DNA of 64,000 nt from Rhyzopertha dominica (taxonomy: Eukaryota; Arthropoda; Insecta; Coleoptera; Bostrichidae): assembly GCA_025024175.1 (NCBI GenBank), contig QCXZ01000041.1, positions 31,801,786-31,865,785 of the forward strand. Direction: 5' to 3'. The translations under genes and the position numbers were made by a program. The notes below the pieces were generated by a model. That model worked only from the letters and a program-made list of their open reading frames with translations. It searched no databases and was not told the origin of the DNA. Positions 56,026-64,000 of the stretch are shown piece by piece. How positions within the stretch are numbered: the stretch's first letter is position 1; each line of letters starts with the position of its first letter.

Positions 56026-59000
56026 CCATAGCAAACGAAAACTTATTCACCTAGAACAGTCAAATACTTTATATTTGTTTGTCAAAACATCAGCCAGCTA
56101 TGATAAGAAAATACTAGTTCTTGCTAAATAAAAAAGTTAAAATAGAATAACCTTCCATATTATCTCCTAAACCATAATTTTGCGCATACATGTTTATTAA
56201 GACTTTTTTGGTTACTATGGTCCATACCATTCCTGTGTAAATATTTTTCAACACCCGGTATGGAACAACATTTTGTCCATAAAAATCACGTAAATTTGTT
56301 TATAGCACATGAGAATGCTCCTTAAAAGTACTGTCATTACATACTATTATTTCAATTTCTGGCATAAACCACGCAATATACGTTCTTGATAATTGATTTC
56401 TGTGGTTCACCTAGCAGCAGCAAAAATTTAGATATTAGACTCAACTACACGAAATATGTAGTATAGTTTAAACATATCCGCTTGAAGCCTAACCCTGTTC
56501 TCGGAAATGCCACTAAAATGTGTTTAAAAATATTTTTATATTACATGAATGTTTTCGAAAGTCTTTTTTAGACTCATAAATACGGTTAAAAGTATCATAC
56601 TAAAAATTTTATACTTTTATTTTTTAAATTTAATATTCTTGAAAGACAATTTCAAAAATAACACTTGTTACATTAGACATATTAAAATTTATAGAAAAAG
56701 TGATTTCACGATCTTTTAACCCCATTATATCCACTATATCTAAAATATAATTTATGCTGAGTTGACACTTAAGAATAAAGCAAACATCAAAAATGTTTAT
56801 TTGAAATAAACTAATTCTATTTTTAGCACATTTTTGACATCATTTATGTTGTCTGCACTTTTGTTCGTCTGATTTCTGTCACATTTATAGCTTGAGAACA
56901 GCTCAACGGATCCGACAAGTCTTGGCCTAATCATCAATAATGATCAACATGTACTTTTTTGCTTATATAAGATATGTATCTCCTATTTAAAATGAAATTA
57001 AATACATCTCGACGATACAAGGAAAATGCGATAAAATTCTGTTTCAAAAAGCTGCAGTATTCATCCACCATGGCTGGACTCAATAGTCCTTCATGATGTA
57101 TTTCCACTGTTCTTATACATATAATTATGGAATCGTTCACCCTGCCCGTCGCTGATTTTAATCAGCAATCTAAAAAGCTCCAAATACCGAGTTTCGAAAG
57201 TATTGTATGTATGACTTTTAAAATTCGCTATCATATTGGATCTGCATTTTGAATTTTGAAAGTTTTATTTCAGTGTCGTAATCAGCGACGTCTAAAATGT
57301 AAATATATTAAAAATGACTGAATTCCAATAACAGCTCCATATATTGGCCAGCCTTTCCGATTTTCTGATCATTTTTCCGGCTGTCTTAGTAATCCATAAT
57401 TATACGCAGCTAAATTTTTCACAAATTTGTAAAAACGTATTTTGTATGTTATGCACGTTCTTATTAGGCAGAACACTATATAACGTCTGCCATATGTTAA
57501 ATTAATTGAGTACAGTTTTGTTTCCATGCATACATACATAGAAATATGTCAGTGAGATAAAATATTCTGAGTTTTACATCCACTGGCAGAATCAATTTGT
57601 TTTAATTCAATTTCGAAGTTTGGCAATCTTTTTTTTCCTGTATTGGAATAATTCAGTATTTAATAGAATCAGTCAATTCAGAACAAATGAAGAAGAGAAT
57701 AAGTTAACGTTAAAATAGCCTATTGCAGGTTACCTTTCTTTTAAAATGTACCCCTTTTAACTGACCCCTCGTGAAATTTATTACCTGCCAATATAAAGGA
57801 GTCTATTGATGAGCCCACTGAAAAGTAGAAGTATTAGAACTTTATGAATACTTTTTCTATTGTTAGAAGGGTACTAGCATTGTAAAAACGATGGGCTAAA
57901 CTGTGTTACAAAAATCGTGTCGACCACTGATTATTTATTTCATAAAATTAATAGGAACTTAATATTGTTTCCGGCTTTCAGTAATACTAGATAATTTATG
58001 TATTTCAAATAATAGTTATGATTATCAACAAATAAAGAAATATAAAGGTAGACTAATTTGTTTGTAGAAGTTAGAAATACTATGTAGCTTACAAGAAGCT
58101 TTGTTGAAATACCTGTTTTAAAATAATTTTAGAATGCTGTTATAAAATCGGCATGAAGGTATCACCTTTATTACATTAAACAATTATCAGGACAATCAAC
58201 TGACAGCAGGTGTAAATGAAAACATCGGTTACATTCACTTGTATTTGATCATTATATTTACATTACACCTGTTCGAATTTTCACCTAAGCCACCTTGATA
58301 ATGACCTTCATTGTATAGCTGCTTTCCAAACACAATACCACTGTAACAATTGTCTATTTCCTGCAACCTGCGGCTGCATCCTATGCCGCAACATGTATCT
58401 ATGCCTCGATTTGTCAATAAGTGGCTTTCTGTTATTACTTAATTGGTTTTGCAGCTGGATTCACACAACCGCTGGTGTGATGGCTACGAATCATATTTCT
58501 ATTGTGTTCGTGTGAAATCCTGGTAGGCTTAAATTAGGTGATGTTACAATCTAGAATCTTTTTCTTCACGTTACTGCATTTTTATCTTAAATTGTGACAT
58601 CAGTGCAGACTTTCACACTCACACACTGAAGACAAAAAATTATTTTATGATCGGTAGTAAAAGTTTTAATGCCTAACGATGATACTCAAATACCGATCTG
58701 TTACCTTGCTGGCATAAAATAATTTAATAATTTTTTATATGCAGAAGCCCATACGTTCGTTGTTTTATAACTGTGGTATATTTAAAGCTTACTCGCCTCT
58801 AAAACGAACCTCGTGTACGATAATGAAAATCACAACCTTGCATTCATTTAGTAAGGTTAAGAAATTATTACTGTATAAGTGTATGTTTTCTTATAAATAC
58901 GAGAACATTTGTTTACAGCAGACCTTGTGCTATCAGCGATTTTTATTCTTTATTTAGCCCTGAGATATTTTATGGTCGAGTGAAAATAGGATAACGACAT

Positions 59001-60592
59001 CATGCAATTGGTGTTAAACAAATTTAAGTCTTTGAACATTTCTCCAATAGATTTGTTTTTAATATTACAAGTATAACAGCTATAGGTATGCGTTAATTTG
59101 ATAATACAAAGTAAGCTAGTCTTAGCATTTTATTCACCAGAAATCTCAGTTCAGTACCAAACTTAACTAACAACATTGGTATAAAAGTTTGTGATTTGAA
59201 ATAATCTCACCGAAACAAAATCTGATTTTGTGTAGGTATAGGTAATTTCAATCATCAAATCACAACTCATGTGTTTACAGTGGAACTCGCTGTCGATAAT
59301 TTGATGTACATTCTGTGTTGTACCCTCCATAAACATGAGCATTGCGTTTATATGTGTGTGTGTTTTAAACGAATATTTAATTATTGTAACACATTTAATT
59401 GGTTTTTCATTGAAGATAATTCGGAATTTTGTAGCTATTTTATGTAATTATTGTACTGTAGTAACAACTACAGTAGTTGTAATCCAACAAGATGCTTTGA
59501 CATTGACACTTTCCTTACACCAATTCATTCGGCATCCCTGCCTGATGAGTATCAACAAAGACGAAATTAGTCTTAGGATTCGAATCAATACAACCTAAGT
59601 CAACAATAATAATGAAATGTATACACCAATTAAAACTTAATGTCTTAATGTTAACAAAAATAGCTAAAAAACAATAAAGGGGCTACTGATTTACGGATGG
59701 AAAACATGCCTAAATAAGTTAGTGCTTTATAAAAGATAAGCTATAGAAACGTCTTCCTTTTTAGGAACGTTTTCATCAAGGCAGTAGCAATTTTCAACAT
59801 AATTTAACGTTTTAATACAAATTCTTTTTTTTATTTTAGGCTCAGTTCGTGGGGTGTATACTCATGTATACTACTATATAATTTCGTAGTTGAGCGTGAA
59901 TAACATCCTCAAACTTTAACATCCACAAAATGTAAATATAATATTTATGAAGCAAAATACTTAAAAGATCTTAAAGGGAACGGCGCGTGGCCCTCTGCTT
60001 TTAGAGGTTATTGCCACTCATCACTCGCTGTTCCAGCGTTTATACGTTTGTTTACCTTTTGCGGGCGCTGAGTATGCGCATAACAGACTCGATAATAGTG
60101 ACGTGGACTTTGTTTTGATGTCACGTGAAATTTAAAGGGCCAAATGCAATTTTTAATTAATAATTTTATGCATTTTCAATTTTTTGCAAGTGCTAACTTT
60201 TCGTGTGTGAAATAAACTTAATAATGACCATTGAATTTTGCCAGATTTATCCAAAAATAAAATTAGTGCAAGTAGCCCATTATTGGCACTCATGCCACTC
60301 AATGCCGTAAAAATAATGTAAGAAGTCTAATAGAAAAAAATCAATGAAAACAGTTCGTTTGCAGATTTCGAACTGAAGTTTAGTGCTTTTTAGGACAAAA
60401 ATAGGTAGATAAAATAATTAACCTATGCATGTTCCAAGAGATTATGGCAAAATTTAGATAAATACTTTAGCATTTCAATGACTATGTGAGCTAGTGGCAA
60501 TTATCGTTTAAAATATTTGTGTGAAATGTCATGTAACGATAGTCTTTTAATTAATCATACTAACTCGACATAAGGTCGAAAATCACTCAATT
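56026..60592. other. Unassigned DNA
   Basis: No firm gene. A minus-strand stretch at 58235-58417 contains a cysteine pattern discussed in the findings. A small palindrome (ACTGTAGT...ACTACAGT) lies at about 59455-59475. The patch at about 59985-60125 is GC- and CpG-richer without a recognised role. Confidence 0.35.
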
Positions 60593-60733
60593 TGTAAGGT
60601 CTTTGGACTTGCACATTAGACGAAATTTCTTTGGAGCCTCATTTGACGAACAAGTCAACAGAAGCGCTGAATGCTGAAAGTTTCAAACCAATTCTGAAAT
60701 TCAATTGTGCGTAAGTCCAAAGATCCCTTTACA
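60593..60733. repeat. Small inverted-repeat element (about 140 bp)
   Basis: The left arm, about 60593-60640 (tgtaaggtctttggacttgc...), pairs with the right arm, about 60690-60733 (...gcgtaagtccaaagatccct, then ttaca). Identity is about 75-80% over 40 bp. It has MITE-like size and no coding capacity. Confidence 0.6.
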
Positions 60734-61309
60734 GTTTCAATTTCTATCATGCATGATTTCAAACATTGCTCATCTATGTAGAAAGAGTATTATGTATGTG
60801 TATAACCGCACACCGCATATTCATACCGTTCTTATGTGGGTGTTTGTTTATCTCTGCGAGTTGCTTTTTACAATGTCTCATGCAAAATCGATCTGAATCA
60901 TAGGGTGTCAGGATATATAAATTAATAGTTGCGGCTTACGATGTAAACAATGTGCGAAATACCTATAACTATAATCGATGACTGGTTGAGGGAGTTTGAC
61001 GCTAGAGACACAAGTACTTCATTTTAATTAATTTTTATCGACCTAAATATGCTCCGCAAAGAAAAAATTAAAAATACGGATACGTTTATTTTCGATGCAA
61101 TCTCGTATTAAGGATTAATAAAAATGGAATGAACGGTGCATTTCTTCGCATAATTCCGAGCACAATTCAGATATTTTAATGTTTCTAATCTAAAACGCTG
61201 TCAGTTATAAATCTGTAAAATTAAATTATCTCGTTTCCATTTTAATTGTTGTGACAATACGTATTTTCAGTGGTCTAGAAGGCGTACCCATTGTGGAACA
61301 TACTGAGTT
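60734..61309. other. Unassigned DNA
   Basis: Nothing recognised. Confidence 0.4.
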
Positions 61310-62470
61310 AATTAGGTTGTTTGGAAACAAGCTGACTGTTTGAATGTGTTCTGTACAAGGTTTATTATATAGCACTGACAATCGACCATAACGGTCACTT
61401 TCAAAGATCATCAAAACTATACTGAGCTCATAAAGTCGTCTACGTCCTTTATACTTTTTACAACAAAAAACAAAATTGTGAAGAATAGATTATTCTGGAC
61501 CAGATATGTTAATAATATTTGTTGTACTTGGTCGGGAACTAACAGGCGATCGGGTGTATTCTTAAAATTCTTAATTGCACTAGACAAAAAATTCTAATTG
61601 ACGCTAGACAAAGAAAAGGATGGCGTTCTTCATTTTCCAGACTTATCTATGTCGGTAAAGAATAATAAAATTGACTGAACCGACAAAGTCAGATGTAATA
61701 ATCCTGGCAACCTCAAATTGGTCATTACAAATTAAGCATTTCACGTACCGATAACATATAGTTTAATAAACAGAGTGGTAGTTGCTTGTACCTCTTAACA
61801 AGGAAAATTTTGAATAAGAATTAACAACCATTAAACAGTTAGCCTTTAACAATGGATACGACACAAAAATTATGTATCGACTACTTTAAAGACAGTATAA
61901 AGTTACAATACAAAAAAAAATCCTAGATATAAGTGATAGAGAACATATTTTTACCGAGTAATGTTGGTGTTGCTTTAAAAATACGCTCAATAGGTTCGGA
62001 ATAAAAGCAGGAGCTAAATAAGTGTACTCGTAATTTGTGGGGGTCTTCTAGTTAATTTAACAACGAGTAAGAAACGAAAACGGTAAACAAAAGCGGTACG
62101 AGTATCTACAAGNTAAAGTGCAGGCAGTGTAATATACATAGGGCAATCAGGTAGAACCATTAAAAATAGGATTAAAGAACGCAAGTATAAACTCAAATAC
62201 AGGCACAACAGGTTTGGCCGACCATTGTATCAAAAATAATTAGATTAAAACATTAAAACGTAAAACTATACCTTTTGGAACATTTGGAAATTAAAAAAGC
62301 ATAATTTCAGAAAAAAAATTGAAAATACGTCAAAAATACCACGTTCAAATTGATATTATCTAATTCATAATGTCTTCCTTCAAACCCATGTCAGAGATTT
62401 TTTTAAAATGACGATCATCAGCAAAGCTGTTTGCTAAAATGCCTGAAACGGAGCCAAGCTAACGAGTTAA
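61310..62470 (+). pseudogene. Penelope-like element, second and more decayed copy
   Basis: The sequence starts at 'aattaggttgtttggaaaca', the same boundary as the element at 18703. It follows that copy for its whole length: the RT block around 61465-61560 ('ttattctggaccagatatgt', with the YVDD codons now reading YVNN), 'aaaagga-tgg-gttcttcatt' at 61613-61640, and the linker 'cctttaacaatggatacgac' at 61842-61861. The GIY-YIG end 'aatatacatagggcaatcag' (62130-62149) and 'caggtttggccgaccattgt' near 62210 close the match. Many indels and stops, plus an N at 62113, rule out function. A weak inverted copy of the left end ('gagccaagctaacgagttaa', 62451-62470, about two-thirds identical) may be a degraded right repeat. 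Confidence 0.8.
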
Positions 62471-64000
62471 TGCGTATATTCGCCTTAAAAGAAGGTGACC
62501 AATTTTGTGCTACACCTTTACTTCCACAGATTAACTCTGCTTTTTATTCTTCCGTCTTTCGTTCATACGGTCAACTGTGTATCTACAACTCTTTTTAGGT
62601 TAACGTCGACTGCAAGCAGTCACTGTTCTATCGTTCTTTGCAAAAAAATTTAATTATTAATTAATTTTTATTAAAATTAAATCAAACGTATGTTATATTT
62701 GGTTAGCGTTGATTATTACATATTTGCTATATCGTATACAAGTAGTGGCTGCCAACGAAAATTTAAACAGATTTGCAGGTAACTTATGCAAAATAATTAC
62801 TTCTGAGTCCTTGATTAAAAACACAAGTTGCCAAACAAGTCCTGATCCGTAATATAACAACTTGTAGCAGAAGTGCAACAACATATCCGGCCGACCATGT
62901 AAACTCGGCAGTATACAACTAAATAACGAAAGTTATAAATTGACCGGAACCCGAATGTACACTACACACAATATCCGGGTGATGGTATTGCTCAATGTGT
63001 TCCATCATCGACATACTTTAACAAGCACTTTTATCAAATTTTACAGCTATCTTTTGTGAACGGTCATCAATCGTGACTAATCTATTGTCCCGACATAGAT
63101 CTACATTTTCTTCTGTTTCAGTCTCCTAATTTTTCAAAGGTTTCACAATTCCGCTTTCCAAACAATACATTACAAGAAACTGCTGCATATAAAATAAAAT
63201 TACCATTAACTTTCCCTTTTTCGTAGTAGTTCTACTAATGGTTTTGAGGTTTTATTCTATCGCGATACCGAGTTGTCGAACATCTAGAAGGAATTACAGG
63301 TCCCATTTACATAACGTTTACGCAATAGGTTAACATGAGTCACAGATAAGTTTTCTACCAAATTCGTACCTTTTCCGTTGTGCATGCTTGTAACCAATCC
63401 TAGATGTACCTACGCTTTCTCTCGTGTCTCATTAAAGCAGGAAATTTGTCTTAAAACGAATGTAGCATGTAACGTTGCAATCATACGCGGAAGATTCTAG
63501 CACCGTATATCTACGAGCAGTAAAATATTAATGCCTGATAGTAACGAATGTGTGTAATTAGGATTCCTTACATCAACTCGCTTTCACATACAGATACATG
63601 CGACAACTAATGAAGTATATAAGGGAAACTTACTATATTTATATTAATTGCTTTAAAGCGGGATTGATGAACAAGCTTGGAATGCCGGATGTCTGAAGTA
63701 CAACGATATGTTAAGAACTTGAACTGTAAATTCCACGAACAGTGATGTGGTTTTTCGTAATGGGGGACTACTAAAACTAGAAATACTGTGATACAATATG
63801 GNCAATGAAATTAAAAGTTACGATGACGTAATAAAAAACTTGTTAATTACTGCAAAAAACCCAAGCAAAATGGTGGTCCTGCCATGTCCACTAGAATATC
63901 CACTGGCCTGTCCCATTATTGAATAGTTCTGTTTAGATATTTTTTCTCTAATCGTCCTAAAAGCAACAGAGAAAAATACCTGTTTATAATCCAATTTTCA
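62471..64000. other. Unassigned DNA to the window end
   Basis: No supported feature. Frames are short and the sequence is AT-rich. An N lies at 63802. Confidence 0.4.

Noticed and set aside
1..64000. CRISPR arrays, bacterial operons, rRNA and tRNA genes
   Set aside because: None seen. The window has eukaryotic splice sites, TE content and composition, and its tandem repeats are satellite or microsatellite in form.

Overview
This window looks like AT-rich insect nuclear DNA, dominated by intergenic sequence and transposable elements. Three things point to an arthropod: a 17.6/297-type LTR element with an env gene (errantivirus), many mariner-like transposase relics, and Penelope-like retroelements. 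The host genes are split by introns. I cannot name the order with confidence. Single N bases are scattered through the window (for example 8306, 16620, 18233, 24991, 38634, 44948, 49912, 62113), so some short indels could be assembly errors.

Layout. 1-690: 3' end of a Penelope-like element with a GIY-YIG domain. 2.5-3.2, 9.5-10.2 and 41.9-42.5 kb: three full copies of one ~0.65 kb terminal-inverted-repeat family. A fourth copy is split at 29.1 and 38.4 kb. 5.1-5.9 kb: relic of a DDE transposase. 14.67-16.2 kb: a ~1.5 kb long inverted repeat with a 141-bp MITE nested in its left arm. 17.6-18.4 kb: mariner-like relic. 18.7-20.0 kb: Penelope-like fragment flanked by a 48-bp perfect inverted repeat, with a second decayed copy at 61.3-62.5 kb. 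24.8-28.3 kb: a degenerate satellite interrupted by a ~970-bp element carrying a THAP-domain relic. 28.6-38.6 kb: a stack of nested insertions, namely a mariner-like transposase relic, split by the TIR element, split in turn by other DNA and by an almost complete errantivirus (29399-36734, minus strand, target duplication CGTA).

Host genes lie at 45-48.5 kb. The first coding exon of a SETD3-like protein methyltransferase (plus strand) ends at a good splice donor. Only 142 bp further on, the 2.2-kb last exon of a type I membrane protein gene lies on the opposite strand. The remaining exons of neither gene were recognised here, so the two loci probably overlap as antisense, interleaved genes. 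Beyond 48.5 kb I see a candidate 1.6-kb DNA element (49.9-51.5 kb), another mariner-like relic (55.3-56.0 kb), a small inverted-repeat element (60.6-60.7 kb) and otherwise unrecognised AT-rich DNA.

No tRNA, rRNA, CRISPR or operon-like structure was seen.
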